From: Mauremys mutica
Lineage: Eukaryota > Chordata > Testudines > Geoemydidae
Length of the DNA: 64,000 nucleotides
Direction: 5' to 3'
NCBI RefSeq assembly: GCF_020497125.1
Contig: NC_059074.1
Location: 193,001,415-193,065,414, forward strand
Part shown: piece after piece, positions 35,631-46,996 of the stretch
Numbering within the stretch: position 1 is the stretch's first letter
Layout: each line of letters starts with the position of its first letter
The notes under the pieces: model-generated
What the model was told of the DNA's origin: nothing
The model's input: only the letters and a program-made list of their open reading frames with translations
Databases searched by the model: none
Made by a program: the position numbers and the translations under genes

Positions 35631-35636
35631 TCGGTA

Positions 35637-35916
35637 TTATACAAAAGTCATCTTGGACATCTCCTCAGTGTCCCAGTCAATCTCTGTGGTCAACTGGTCG
35701 TCAGCAGAGTAATCCGGGTCCAGGGTTCCCACTGCTTGGAAAATCACAGGACCCTGCAGTACACATCCTTCCTTCTCCTCAGCCAGCCCAGACTGAGCTG
35801 GACTGCTTCCTTTTATCTGTCCCTTCCACCTGGAGCATGCGCAGCAGGGTCTCCTGGGCACATAATGATTGGTCAGGCTCCGTTGGCCCAGTTCAGGGTT
35901 GGTACATCCCATCACA
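35637..35916 (-). mobile_element. Possible LTR fragment
   Basis: Read on the minus strand, the segment starts tgtgatgggatgtacc (from 35916) and contains gataaaagg (about 35809-35817) as a TATA-like box, with GC-rich leader sequence. There is no matching terminus or target duplication, so this is a weak call. A 92-codon minus-strand frame spans it but has no retroviral motif. Confidence 0.3.
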
Positions 35917-35921
35917 GTCCT

Positions 35922-38040
35922 GAATGAGGAATCTATGCTGTGCTTTACTTTTAAGACCTATGACACCAGATCCTCACCTGGAGGATCCCATTATGGAACG
36001 AGGCTGTTTTATACCCACTGAGGATCTGGTCATTTTTTCTGAAATTGTGTGGTATACATGTTTAAATCTTGTTATCTGAGCATGTGTAGGATGTTATTTT
36101 CCTTAACTTCAGAATCTGGCATGAAAGTACAATGCTCTGAATATTCACAGATGTGGAAAGTTTGCACACACATGTGCTTAGATGTCACAGCTGCAAATGA
36201 TTTAATTTGACTTTTCAGTGGAATCAGGTAAAAGAGACAGGACTCAGTTTCTACATGGTAAACTGTAAATAGTTTGGCTTAACTAGAGGTGGGCAAATAA
36301 TTTATCCAGTGAATTTTTTCTCTTTTTCTGTCCACAAAGAAGGGCCGGATACTGCTTCTACTGAAATCAATGGCAAAACTCCCACTGACTTCAATGGACC
36401 AAGAAGAGGCACAGATTGCCCACAACTGCCTTACAATGGTGTCAAATGTATTCTCTATTTGCATAATACTTGATTGCATATGGTGCTTGAACAATTCTTT
36501 GCAGGATTCGATATTCAAAATTTGAGCTGTGTTGTTTAGTTTTGATTAGTTAGATAGGCCTAAAGGTGTTGCTTCTAGTCTCTGCTTTGAAGAAGGTAGT
36601 TTTTAGAAAGGCTTCTAGAAGAAGAATACTCATATGGAATGCTCACTTTCTCTGAATAATCTCCAACATTTTCTTAGAATCCACTGATTCTGAAAACATT
36701 CTTTCCAGCAAATTTGTTCACTAGAATATTCCCAGAATGGGAGCACGAAGACAGTAAAAACGTAAAAAAATCAAATTTAAAATGTGAATGAATAATCACT
36801 GCAAATTATTTGCAGTGGCACTCAGATCTCATTCGTATACTTCTGACGAGCTGGGCTCAAAAGCATCTTTTCAGACTTCACGCCTTATTATTTTTTGAAC
36901 ATTTTACAACCATTAGTAAAAAAGAATATTAAATCAGATATGATCTGTCACTGAAGTCAAGTGAAACTTATGCAGGGCATTAATGGTATATAGAGATCTA
37001 GAATGAAACATTCATACTTTTCAGCTAAAGATGGGGCTGAACCATAGTCCCAAATTAGTACCTCCCTGTATTCTATGGGATTTGAATCCATACATCCAGA
37101 TCTGTGCATACAGTTTATGGTTTCAAGTTGTATCCAGACCAGAATCAACCTCTGTTCTGGATCCAATTCTGATGCAGCCTTGCATGGTGGAATATGTCTT
37201 GGGAGGATTCCATCATTAAAAGACAACAGAAATTTCATGACAGTACTGATCTCACAACATTTCCACCATTTTGGAGTCAAAGTCTTGTAAAAATAACTCT
37301 GAAGAGTCAAACCTGAACCCTAGTTTAGCACTGGTTCATCCTCAAAGCCAAACCCTGAACCCAATTAAAATCAGTCCTCCTGTGGGCGGGAATAGCACAT
37401 GCTTGGCCCATCTAAAATGCCATCCAGCCCTTACAATTGACAACAGTCAATAAACACCCTTCACAGAGCTGTAAAATGAACAACAAATATGATTTTATGG
37501 GCAAGGATGAAGGAAATGAGCTCCTTCTTGTCCAAGGAAGGCTAAGCAAAATTTCTGAAACAATTACATGGCCATGAAAGCACAGTGAATTCAGAATCAG
37601 CACTGTGTATGCTAGAAGACAAACCTTTTGGAGTGTTAGAGGAGATTCCAAAATATCCATGAAAAGAATAGAGATTCTTCAGGAAATAAAACAAGAAATG
37701 TGTCTGTTAACTAGGAGAACTGAACAAATATATTTCCCATTCAGTTCAGTCTGTGCTAGCCAGATCCCTCCATCTGGAAAGGTGAATGACCAGTGATCTT
37801 CACCACTAATGGTGTCTTCCATTCTGGAAGTTACAAAAGGCTGCTGGCACTCTGTGTAGGGTGAAATTCACCTCTCTGCAAAGGGCCCGCACATAACCTA
37901 TGCACCGTGTGAGACCTGCTTAGCCCTATATTGAGGATTTAGGAGGTTCATAGCCTTATGCTGGCTTTCTGCACAGGGTGAATTTCACCCAAAAGATTTT
38001 AAACTATTGTGGAGGTAAAGAGTAAGTAATATTTTAGTAG
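35922..38040. other. Anonymous sequence with short repeats
   Basis: There is no gene. A palindromic core is at 36345-36415 (agggccggatactgcttcta … tgacttcaatgg). 36765-36830 holds a small inverted pair around aataatcactgcaaattatt. The 117-codon minus-strand frame at 36957-37310 has no recognisable features. Confidence 0.5.
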
Positions 38041-38044
38041 CTTA

Positions 38045-38302
38045 AAAATAATAATACCTAGGTCTTATACAGCACTTCGCATCAGAACATCTCAAAGTGC
38101 ATCACAACATTTAATGCATTTATTGTCACAACACTCTGAAAGTTAGAGAAGTACCATTGCCCCAATTTGTATAGATGGGGAACGGAGGCTCAGAGAGGTG
38201 AGGTGACTTGTCAAGGTCACACTAATTCCCTGCTCCACCATGGACTTTTAAACCAGGTCTCCCAAGGCTTAGACTAATGCCCTACCTACTGGACCATCAG
38301 CA
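38045..38302 (-). mobile_element. tRNA-derived SINE, nearly full length, minus strand
   Basis: On the plus strand it starts with the aataataatacctaggtctt tail, continues tcagaacatctcaaagtgca, gatggggaacggaggctcag, gaggtgacttgtcaaggtca, and ends at a reversed tRNA head (accaggtctcccaagg … cctactggaccatcagca). The order is that of a tRNA-core SINE. Confidence 0.75.
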
Positions 38303-39163
38303 AAGAGAATGCAAAGGTCTCAGAATACCAAAAAAACCATAATTTATTCTAAACCTAGAAACTAAAGAAAATATACTGCTACCCAGGCATTATAACTGCT
38401 TGCAATCATTTACCCTATACAAATTATCTTTATAAACAGAATTGTTACCAGCCATGGCCCCAAACATGCAGACTGGTCACCCATGTGTAATTTTACTAAC
38501 ATGAATAATGCCACTGAATTCAATAGGGCTACTCATGGGAGTAAAGTTATATATGTATGTTTAGTCCTTGCAGGGTTCGGGCCAAAGAAGTCAGCTAAAA
38601 AATTCTGCTATTAAAAAACAAACCAAAACCAGCACCAACCATTAAAACACAAAAACAATTAACTTAATTGAAACACAATTATTGGTCAATTACCATCATC
38701 AAAATGATCTAGATAACACTCATAAAGGGGAAAATAGGAACTGAGTCAGAACTGAAGGACTAAATCAATGAAAGGGAAGGAAAAAAGTATGCATGCTACG
38801 TATTGAATCTATTTCCTATCAGTGAGCTTGGCCAAAGCACATTATACTCAAAGAGGGTCTTTTCTACTGGAATCAGTGGGCTTTGAATCAGAGCCTAGAG
38901 AAGCACTTGGCTGTTTGGGGCTGCATTTTTTTTGGCACCCATCTTTCAAAAATATTTTTCCATCAATGTTTTTGATAGTGTGTGCATTAGACTCGTGCTC
39001 CACTATGCAGCAATACCTGCCACCCTCTTCCTACCAAGCCCTTTCCTCCCAACAACACTGCTCCTGGTTCAAAGAGAAAATTCGCAGTGTAGGTTGGGTC
39101 TCAGAAAGGATCAGGAGCAGTCTCTCAATAAGCCATGTGATGGGGTGAAGTAACTGCTAATAA
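38303..39163. other. Anonymous sequence
   Basis: No gene is found. A short degraded repeat with aatgccactgaattcaatag and gcagggttcgggcc lies at 38500-38585. The 108-codon frame at 38822-39148 ends just before the LTR and has no motif. Confidence 0.5.
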
Positions 39164-39168
39164 CCTCT

Positions 39169-39872
39169 TGTAGACAAGCAGATTCACCCCTGCGGTGCCT
39201 CCTGCTGGTCTGTTCCAGGAATTAGCTCATTCCAGCTCTGGCGTGCCCTCTGCAGGCTGGTGATCTGCTGCCTCTTGGCCCCCCATGTCCCTTCCAGGAC
39301 CCAGTGCCCCTTTATCTGGGGTGCTGCCCCCAGCAGTAACCTCTTTCTCTCAGGGTCTCCCCTCCCTGGGGAACTCCCACCCTCTATCCCCACCTTGCCT
39401 GAGTATCAGGCTACTGCCAGTCATTGTCTAGTCACTGCACCGTGGGGCAGACTGCGGTATCAGCCTACTCATCACTGGCAAGGTTGGGTTTGGACCTGCT
39501 GCCTTGGCCTACCCCTGGGCTGCCCTCTGCAGCCCCCAGTACCTGTTGCCTTCTGCTAGGCACAGCCTGAGGCTTTCCAGGCCAGAGCTCTCCAGCACCT
39601 CTGCCTTTCCCCAGCCCTGCTCCCCTCAGATACCCTATCTGTGGCTTCCTGCAGCCAGGCCCCCCTCTCTCTCTGCAGCCAGAGAGAAACAGTCTGTCTG
39701 CCCCTGGCTTCTCTGCCTTTATAGGGCCAGCTGAGTCTGTTTGGGGCGTGGCCCCAGCTGCAGCCACTTCCCCCCATCAGCCCAGCCTAAAAGCTGCTTT
39801 CTCCAGCCACAGCCCCCTCCCAGGGCTGTTTTTAACCCCTCTGGACTTGAGCCAGGTGACCACCCCGCTACA
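39169..39872 (-). mobile_element. Solo LTR of an endogenous retrovirus-like element
   Basis: The block is flanked by the 5-bp duplication cctct (39164-39168 and 39873-39877). Read on the minus strand it starts TGTAGCGGGG and ends CTTGTCTACA, the TG…CA termini of an LTR, and has a TATA box (tataaag, complement of 39717-39723) about 150 bp from its start. It is 704 bp with no internal genes on either side, so it is a solo LTR left by recombination between two LTRs. Proline-rich open frames across it are chance. Confidence 0.85.
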
Positions 39873-39959
39873 CCTCTCCTGTGTGTTATGGTCAGTGTTA
39901 GGTGGTTTACATGACCTGGACAATCAAGATGAACCCTGAAAACCAGAAGACCAAACTAG

Positions 39960-40276
39960 TAGAACTGGCTGGGAAACAACTTATTTTTCCTAAGAAAAAT
40001 TTCAATGAAAATGAAAAAAAAAATCATTTTACCGTATAGAAATGTCTTGGGTGTGCATCAAAAAACCCAAATCCCAATATGTTTCAGCAACTAGAGACCA
40101 TAATTTTTCAGTTCTAAAATTGAAAAATTTTTAGTTGCCATAAAGAAAAAAATGTTGGGTTTTGTTTTTTTTCAATAAACATACAAAAAATGTCAACAAA
40201 AAAGGAAACTTTTTGCTAAAATTCTGATTTTGTCCAAAAGCCATGTTGCATTTAAAAAAAATCTCAACCAGCTCTA
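39960..40276. repeat. A/T-rich fold-back element
   Basis: Ends tagaactggctgggaaa and ctcaaccagctcta are inverted copies; the interior contains mirrored tttttcagttctaaaattga and similar tracts. It has the same structure as 17733-18060. A TA dinucleotide at each edge is compatible with TA target use. Confidence 0.6.
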
Positions 40277-40544
40277 CAACAAAGTGATGAGGTGACTGGA
40301 TTCCCTTAAAAACAAGGGTAGTGTAATATGCTATTGATCCCATTGTATCTGGAAATTGTGTAAGGAAGAGAACCATGGATATGCTAAGTATCCAAGTTTA
40401 AGGAACACCTGGTTGATCAGAGGGTTAGGGAGAAAAATTGGTCCTGAACTCCTGGTTCTTATTGCCTCGTAGTGGCTGGAAGATGTAAAAGTAGTTCCCA
40501 TCTGGCAGCTGAGGATCTGTTCCAGAGTTTTCATAATTTTCCCT

Positions 40545-41160
40545 AGATTTCAAAAGCAATTGTGGAAAAAAAGCAAATATTATTCTGCAGTGTATTAGTA
40601 GGAGTGTCATATATAAGATATTGGAGGTAATTGTTTCACTGTACTCAGCACTGGTGAAGCCTGTGTCCAGTTTTGTGCACCGCACTTTAAGAAAGATGTT
40701 GACAAATTGGGGAGTCCAGAGGAGAGCAACAAAAATGATAAAAGGTTTAGAAAGCTTAACCAATGTGGAAAGGGTAAAAAGCTGGGCATATTTATTCTTG
40801 AGAAAAGACTGAGGGGGAACCTGATAACAGTTTTCAGATATGTTAAGGGCTGTTATAAAGAGGCCAGTGATCAATTATTCTTCATGTCCACTGAAGGTAG
40901 GATGAGAACTATTGGCTTAATCTGCAGCAAAGAAGATCTGGGTTAGGTATTAGGTAGAATGTTTTTCCTAAGGATAGTTAAGTACTGGAATAAGTTACCA
41001 AAGGAGATTGTGGAATCCTCATCTTTTGTGTTTTCAAGAACAGGTTAGACAAACACCTGTCAAAAATGGTAGAGGTTTAGTAGGCCCTGCCTCAGTGCAG
41101 AAGGCTGGACTAGATGACCTCTTAAGGTCCCTTCCAGCCCTATATTTCTATGATTCTATG
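40545..41160 (+). mobile_element. CR1 LINE, ORF2 C-terminal part and 3' UTR
   Basis: Broken frames encode the distal ORF2 sequence (SALVKPVSSFVHRTLRKM, VQRRATKMIKGLE-like). The 3' UTR reads ggactagatgacctcttaag, gtcccttccagccctatatt, ending tctatgattctatg, the direct-repeat tail of CR1. The 5' part is truncated. Confidence 0.9.
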
Positions 41161-41744
41161 AAAAGTAAATAGTGGCAACCTTTAAAAATATTTCAAGGCA
41201 CATGCATGTACTGCTGGATGTGTGTTTAGGTCTTAAATACAACTCTCATTCCACATAGTTATTCCCAAGTCCAGGCAGTCTTGATAATGAGAGTTGACAG
41301 TATTGAAGGAGGATTAGGACAATTATATGGCAAGAATAGTGAGGCTGGGTCACAGAGCTGTTCTTCTGAAGCATAATTCACTCTTCATTTTTAAATAGGC
41401 ATCTCATCACATAGTGCTTTCTTTGCAAGGAATAGTAGAGTGGTCTCTAATTATAACAATTCTAATGATTAGTGATGCATTTGTAGATGGGAGACAAGGC
41501 AAAGAAAACATCATTTTCTTTAAATGTAACATGTAGTCCATTATTTTTTGTCATTGCCCCATGTTTTATAGGCTAGTGGAGCAACTTTCCCTGAGGCATC
41601 TGGTTTCCACACTGTAAGGTACAATTTGGTCTGACAAAGTTCCTCATGCTAAGCTCTTCTCATTCTTGTTGAGGCCAAGGGAAGCTGAGGGAGTTTAGCA
41701 CCTGGTAGGTACTGAGTAACCAAGATTTAAAAAAAAGCCACACC
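41161..41744. other. Anonymous sequence
   Basis: No gene or recognised repeat. Confidence 0.5.
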
Positions 41745-41970
41745 ATAAAACTAGGAGCCTAACGTTAGGCTCCTAACTCCATATTTAGGCACCCAAGTAA
41801 GTGACCTGATTTTCTAAAGTATGGAACACACAGAAGTTCCCCACTGTCCTCAGTGGAAGCTACTGATTCATCAGCAATTCTGAAAATCAGGCTGCTTAAT
41901 TAGGTGCCTAAATGTAGATTTTGGAGCCCAACTTTAAGGCTCCTGTTTTTGAAAATCTTGGCCAGTGTCT
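41745..41970. repeat. Palindromic MITE-like repeat (taggctcctaa type)
   Basis: ggagcctaacgttaggctcc at the left edge is itself palindromic. It is followed by catatttaggcacccaagt, gattttctaaagt, a tcctcagtggaagc centre, ctgaaaatcaggct, taggtgcctaaatgta and ggctcctgtttttgaaaatc. It is the fullest copy of this family here. Confidence 0.65.
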
Positions 41971-42009
41971 ATAATGTATTTACTGCTAAGGCATCTTTAT
42001 TCTTGGTCT

Positions 42010-42350
42010 CTAAGGACCTGATCCTAATCCCACTGTAGTCAGGGAGAGTATGTATTAATTATGTATCACTGTAGCATCTACAGGCACCAACTGAGATGAG
42101 GGCCCATCATGCTGCCATTGTACACAGGTATAGTAAGAGACATTCCTTACTTCACGGAGCATCCACTCTAACTAAACAAGACTCACACTAGGTAGCAGAA
42201 ATGAAGTATTGTTATCTCTAGGTTATGGAGAGAAAACTGCTGACAGAGAATTCAGGTGACAGCATGCAGAGGGTCCGTGGCAGAACTGGAAAATGACCCC
42301 AAATTCCTGGGTTCCCACCAAATGTCTTAAGTACAAGACCATCCTTTCTC
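42010..42350 (-). mobile_element. Degraded SINE pieces, minus strand
   Basis: 42050-42170 (attatgtatcactgtagcat, gggcccatcatgctgccatt, gtacacaggtatag) corresponds to reversed SINE tail sequence. 42175-42350 (ttatggagagaaaactgctg … aaattcctgggttccc … caagaccatcc) resembles a reversed SINE body. Divergence is high. Confidence 0.4.
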
Positions 42351-42440
42351 TTTTTTGCCATTGACTTTAGTGGAACAGGGTTGGGCTTTGAGTGCAAAGT
42401 TGGGGAGAGCCCCTCTTGGGAAATAGCATCTGTCAAGAGT

Positions 42441-43464
42441 GGGTGCTAGATTTGTTAAACCAATTTTATATCATTCCCACTTAACTTACTCTTGCAACTC
42501 AATAGGAGAAAAGAATCCCTAAATTTAGATTAGATACTAAATTCATTATCTCACATTAGAAATGTCTTCACTGGAGAACCAAGGATACTTATTTGATTCA
42601 GTAACGAGAGCTCCAAAGGGTGCTAATTTAGAAAGACTATTGACTGTTCATTACTATGATGTTGCTCAGATAGCTGAGAGCATGTGTGGTGTTTAATGTG
42701 ATCTTAAACATTACTATCTACGGTAAATCAGAAACAGGGCACAAGTGCTATAGCTCTGTTTAATGATGTATGAAAAAGCTGCCTGGTAAAGTGCACCATT
42801 AAGAAAAGCTAAAACCAGTGCTGAACAAAGACCCGATGAAATATTGATACCTTTGCAGCCAATACCATTACTTCTTACTTGGAAAGTGACTGAAGTCAGG
42901 CTCTCTCAAAAATCACACTTAACTAACGTAAAGTAATGCAAGCAGCCTAGCTGGATCAAAGTATGCCATTGAAAAAGGAAGTAAAAGGTAATGCAATTAA
43001 GGTTTTAACACATCAATTTCACATTTGTCTATTAGCAGGAGACTTCCGGTCCAGTAATAGATCATTTTCCCTTTTTAAAAAACTCTTCTTTGTTTGAAGA
43101 AAATACCTACTCAAAAGAAATCACTAAGATAACCTTTATTAGAGGATACTATAAGTGACTCACTCCAGCCTTTTTAAAAAAAAATAAAATGCTACAAACA
43201 AAGTAAGTCAATCTTGCATGTGTTTATTAATGTTATACGGTGGTCTAAATTAGAAATAAGTAAGTAAATAAATAAATAAATAAGAAAACCTTTACATAGT
43301 TGCCCTGTTGTGGCCTATAATAATTCCTGGATAACATATGACCATGGATCTTTTGAAGTTAGAGGTGGAAAAGATCCACTAAATTAAACAGGTTCCCATT
43401 GTAAAATGGCATGTAGCAGTTAATCGTTATGATAATACTTCATATGGAACCAAAGCAAAATTCA
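42441..43464. other. Repeat-free sequence, possible conserved non-coding DNA
   Basis: No gene and few repeats: 42480-43100 appears single-copy, A/T-rich with varied words. A tetranucleotide array (taaa/aaat) lies at 43252-43283. Confidence 0.35.
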
Positions 43465-43700
43465 TGCCGAGTAGCACCTCACTGCACGAGCAGTCCCGTT
43501 CAAATCAATAGGACTGCTCATGAAATCAGTGGGACTACTAAAGGAGTAAAGTGCTATTTAATAGTATGAGAATCTGGCCCTAAAAAACTTGCCCAAGGTC
43601 ACACGTGAAGTCTGTGATGTCAGAAACTGATCCCAGATCTCTTGAGTCCCCCAATCCAATGCCTGAACTGTAAGACTATCCTTCCTCCACAGCTCAGTCT
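43465..43700. repeat. Palindromic repeat followed by SINE fragment
   Basis: 43465-43580 has gagcagtcccgttcaaatca against gactactaaaggagtaaag around ataggactgctcat. 43580-43700 (acttgcccaaggtcacacgt … ccagatctcttgagtccc) is a reversed tRNA-SINE body. Confidence 0.5.
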
Positions 43701-44360
43701 TCCTCTCTGTGATTTCTTTACACTTGAACTACAGATCTGAATATAATGCAACATGATAGTAGAACTGTGAAAACTTCAGGACACGTCCCTCTCTTCTCTG
43801 GCACATTGTGAACTTGGGTGTGTTTAATGAACACCCATAGAGAATTTTAAAAATGTGAACAAAATATCAAGGCAGCAAGAAGCCTGACATTTCTTTGGAC
43901 TTCAAATGTGTAATGGATCTGAGGGGATCCATTGGAGTCCCAAATCATCCCTAAGAAGGCTACTGGCACATGGTGCATTCTATGGATGAAAGAGTAGTTA
44001 TCCATGCATATAGCTCTGCATCCCTCTGAACCAATATTACACTACTGCAGAGAGATGGCCAAAACGTCACAGTGCAGTAGTGTTTTCAGGCCAGTTCAGT
44101 AAGATGCTGTAGTATTTTATAGGGGTTTCATGCAGGCTGAATCTGGGTTTGTATTAATGTCTGAGATTGCCATTTTTATTTTTTGAGGAGAGGGCGATGA
44201 ATCCTGTAAAGTTGCTGCATCTGTAGGGCTGGATACCGCCCTCTAGTGCATTGGTTCACTCATCTCGGGAAGCATCAGGCAGGACCACAAGCTAATGCTG
44301 AAGGGAAGGCTAGAAGAGCGGGCTGGCCCACGCCCCATGTTCACAGTGGCTATGGTATGC
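43701..44360. other. Anonymous sequence
   Basis: No gene seen between the SINE fragment and the hAT element target duplication at 44361-44368. Confidence 0.5.
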
Positions 44361-44603
44361 CAACCTAGCATAGGCGGCAGGTTTGTATAATTTTTGGTGG
44401 GGCCCAGAATGGGTGTAATCTCCCTCTCCCCCCCCCCCCCCGCCCTGTAAGATGATATATATATTTTATTAAATAGTGTAAAAATGGATTGGAAGCCATA
44501 AGCGTTTAAGTTTCTTTTTATTGCATAATATCACTATAATAAAAAATTATTTAACTAAGAATATCAGTAATACTCTTTTGAATATGGAAACGACCATACA
44601 CTG

Positions 44604-44609
44604 TTTATT
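44604..44609 (-). promoter_or_regulatory. Candidate poly(A) signal of the hAT transposase
   Basis: tttatt on the plus strand is AATAAA on the minus strand, about 90 bp beyond the out-of-frame stop at 44701. A second AATAAA complement lies at 44517-44522. Position fits, but function is inferred. Confidence 0.45.
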
Positions 44610-44700
44610 CAATAATCCTCAAAACAAATACTTTCTAAAATTGCAACAAATATAGCCCCTTCTTTTGTGATGTGCTTTAGGAGGCAGCAAACACTTTTTG

Positions 44701-44832
44701 TCATTGTTTGGTTCTTGAAATGAAGTCATCCAGGAGACTTGCAATGTCCAATTCAGAGGTAAAGTTTTTATGAACGTGCAGAAATGTCAAGTGATTTAGA
44801 CGTTCTTGGCTCATTGTTGTTCGCAAATAATT
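44701..44832 (-). pseudogene. Out-of-frame C-terminal tail of the hAT transposase
   Basis: Directly downstream of the point where the main frame diverges, another minus-strand frame encodes 43 residues beginning NYLRTTMSQERLNHL and ending FISRTKQ before a TGA at 44701-44703. This is the terminal helix sequence expected after the hAT dimerisation motif in ZMYM1-like hAT proteins. A net change of one base (+1, equivalent to -2) in the short A run complementary to 44831-44833 separates it from the main frame. Confidence 0.85.
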
Positions 44833-46849
44833 TCAGTCGGCGCAAGCAACTGAATGATCGCTCAGCGGTGCAGGTTGTAGTCGGAATTGTGTAGAATAAT
44901 TTCAGGAGAATTGTAACTTCTGACAACAGGTCACTTAAGCCTTCATTTTGTTTTAGAAATTGCTTCACTTCACTCACTGAAGTGAGCTGGCAATTTCTCA
45001 ATCTGCAAATATCACTCAACATTTCTAAATGAAGAAATAGTTTCTCCATGTTGATGTCACCATGGAATGCTTCACTTATTTGGACAATGTCCTGTTTTGA
45101 GCCATTTGCTGCCTCAGTTATAAGCTTCTCCAATTTTACTGCGAATGTAAAGCTTTCTGTTGAAAACCTCTGTTCAATTGCAACTTTGCAAGCATCAATG
45201 ATCTCAACATATTTTTTATGAAAATAATCTTTAGGGTCACTGAAGGTGTGAGGAAGGCTTCCATGGTCGAGCCATCTTGGAGGTTTGCGTTTTCTTGGGA
45301 GTGTAGGCTCATCTAAATAAAGATTTCTTGCCTTCTCTACCGTTGTTTCCCAAAAGCGATTGTATGATGAGTCAGTACGCATCCCACTCAACACCTCTTG
45401 CAATAGGCCAACTTTCTTCATAACGCTTGTCAATGACACATTTGGGCTTTGAATTTGTGCATTAGCTTCTTCTACCAGACCCATGGCTTTCACAAGAACT
45501 GTTAGTATAAAGTATGTTGAAAAAGATTGAAGTTGCTTTGAGAATCCACTACATTTTAAGCCAAATTCATCAGAAGAGTAACTAAGTTCATCTAGGCAGT
45601 TCATCATGGCCTTGTAGTTTTGGAGCAGTGATTTAATGCTACTAATCCTTAGTGTCCATCTTGTTGGGCACAATGGTCGTAAAGAAGGTTCTCCTTCACT
45701 CTGAAACTCTCTGAATGCTGCCATACGTTTTGGTGACTCCCTGAAGGCATTGATGAGATCTTTCTCCATAAAAAACATATAACGACACTCTTGAATATTA
45801 TGCAGGGCATCCTGCGTGGCAAGGTTAAGAGAATGTGCAGCACAATGCACAAATTCTGCTCTCGGCTCTCGTTCCTTCACTCTGGCTTGGACCCCAGTAA
45901 ATTTGCCAGACACATTACTGGCTCCGTCGTAACACTGCCCCCGGCAATCAGAAAAGGGCAAATCACACCTGAGAAGTGTATCTTCCACAATTTTGAAAAG
46001 AGAAGCAGCATCCATTGTGTCAGTTTGGTAAAACCCAATAAACTCCTCATAAATCTCCCAGTCTTCACTAGAAAAGAACCTTAAAGAAAAACTTACTTGT
46101 TCTTTTCTTGACAAATCGGTAGTCTCATCCATTACAATGGCATAAAACTTAGAAGCCTTTATCTTTTGCACAATTTTTCTTAGCGCCGTCATTGCCATCA
46201 TTTCGATTATTTCATTAATAACCTCATGTGATATCCACTTGTATTTTGTGCGATTGAGCCACTGTCTCAGTTCCTCAGAATCTGTACTGCGTAGCAACAA
46301 GAGCTGCATCAAATTTGAATCACTGTCATTATGTCCACGTAGTGCTATTCCTTGTTGAGCTAGGTACTGAACACTGGTAAAAATGTTGTGCAGTGCAATC
46401 CTAGCTGACTGCGATTCTTTTCTGTAACTGGCTGACACTAGTGCAGAAACATTTACCTGTGATTGCAGAGCAGCATATTTCATTACTGCTTCCTTGTGAC
46501 AGGAGGATTTTTCGTGTGATGTAAAACCACGCAATGCATGTTTCCAATTTTGAAATCCAGATGAAATAAATGTTGGTTCAGCCTTCGTAGAAAATATTAA
46601 GATCTTCTTTTCAGAACAGTTTTTGCAGACTGAGCAAAAAGCTCTGTTTAATTTGATATTGTACTCCAACCACTTAAATCTTGATAGCCAAGATTGCTGA
46701 AAACTCCTTTTCTTATCATCTTGTGGATTTGCCACTTCTTTCTTTTGTATAACTTCAGTTTCAAAGCTGGGTGTTGAACTCAGGCCATCACTTGATGAAT
46801 TACCCTTTTCTTCTTTTTCTCTGGGTAACTTTATTAAGAATTTATCCAT
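44768..46849 (-). CDS. hAT-family transposase (ZMYM1-like), frameshifted near C-terminus
   Basis: The protein of 693 codons would bind transposon ends in the nucleus and cut and paste the element. In order: a lysine-rich N-terminus; a TTF/BED-like zinc finger (C72, C75, H112, H118, with FQNWKHAL between); a DUF4371-like segment at about 140-330; an RNase-H-like core with MDETTD (D241), CYDGASN (D308), the CxxH motif HCAAH (C336, H339) and PTRW (W398); and the hAT dimerisation region from about 600, with the probable catalytic glutamate in TAERSFS (E663). Residues 674-693 are out of frame: the usual tail is encoded at 44701-44832. The start is the first ATG; a stop lies three codons upstream. 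No introns are needed. Similarity to zinc finger MYM-type 1 proteins reflects hAT ancestry and is not evidence of a host gene. Confidence 0.93.
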   Translation of the reverse strand: MDKFLIKLPREKEEKGNSSSDGLSSTPSFETEVIQKKEVANPQDDKKRSFQQSWLSRFKWLEYNIKLNRAFCSVCKNCSEKKILIFSTKAEPTFISSGFQNWKHALRGFTSHEKSSCHKEAVMKYAALQSQVNVSALVSASYRKESQSARIALHNIFTSVQYLAQQGIALRGHNDSDSNLMQLLLLRSTDSEELRQWLNRTKYKWISHEVINEIIEMMAMTALRKIVQKIKASKFYAIVMDETTDLSRKEQVSFSLRFFSSEDWEIYEEFIGFYQTDTMDAASLFKIVEDTLLRCDLPFSDCRGQCYDGASNVSGKFTGVQARVKEREPRAEFVHCAAHSLNLATQDALHNIQECRYMFFMEKDLINAFRESPKRMAAFREFQSEGEPSLRPLCPTRWTLRISSIKSLLQNYKAMMNCLDELSYSSDEFGLKCSGFSKQLQSFSTYFILTVLVKAMGLVEEANAQIQSPNVSLTSVMKKVGLLQEVLSGMRTDSSYNRFWETTVEKARNLYLDEPTLPRKRKPPRWLDHGSLPHTFSDPKDYFHKKYVEIIDACKVAIEQRFSTESFTFAVKLEKLITEAANGSKQDIVQISEAFHGDINMEKLFLHLEMLSDICRLRNCQLTSVSEVKQFLKQNEGLSDLLSEVTILLKLFYTIPTTTCTAERSFSCLRRLKLFANNNEPRTSKSLDISARS

Positions 46850-46996
46850 TGTTGATCATTAATGGTCCTACAAATCAAGAATTTGTTGTTGGGATAAAAT
46901 GAAGCTACAACACGTCGGTGCCACAAGATTACAAGGGTCAATTAAAAGTGGAAAGTCAGAAGCAGCACTTGCCTGCTTCAATATATTATACTTTGT

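Noticed and set aside
44768..46849. Host ZMYM1-type gene
   Set aside because: The protein is ZMYM1-like, but it is single-exon, frameshifted and lies inside a unit with hAT ends and an 8-bp target duplication, so a transposase is the better call.
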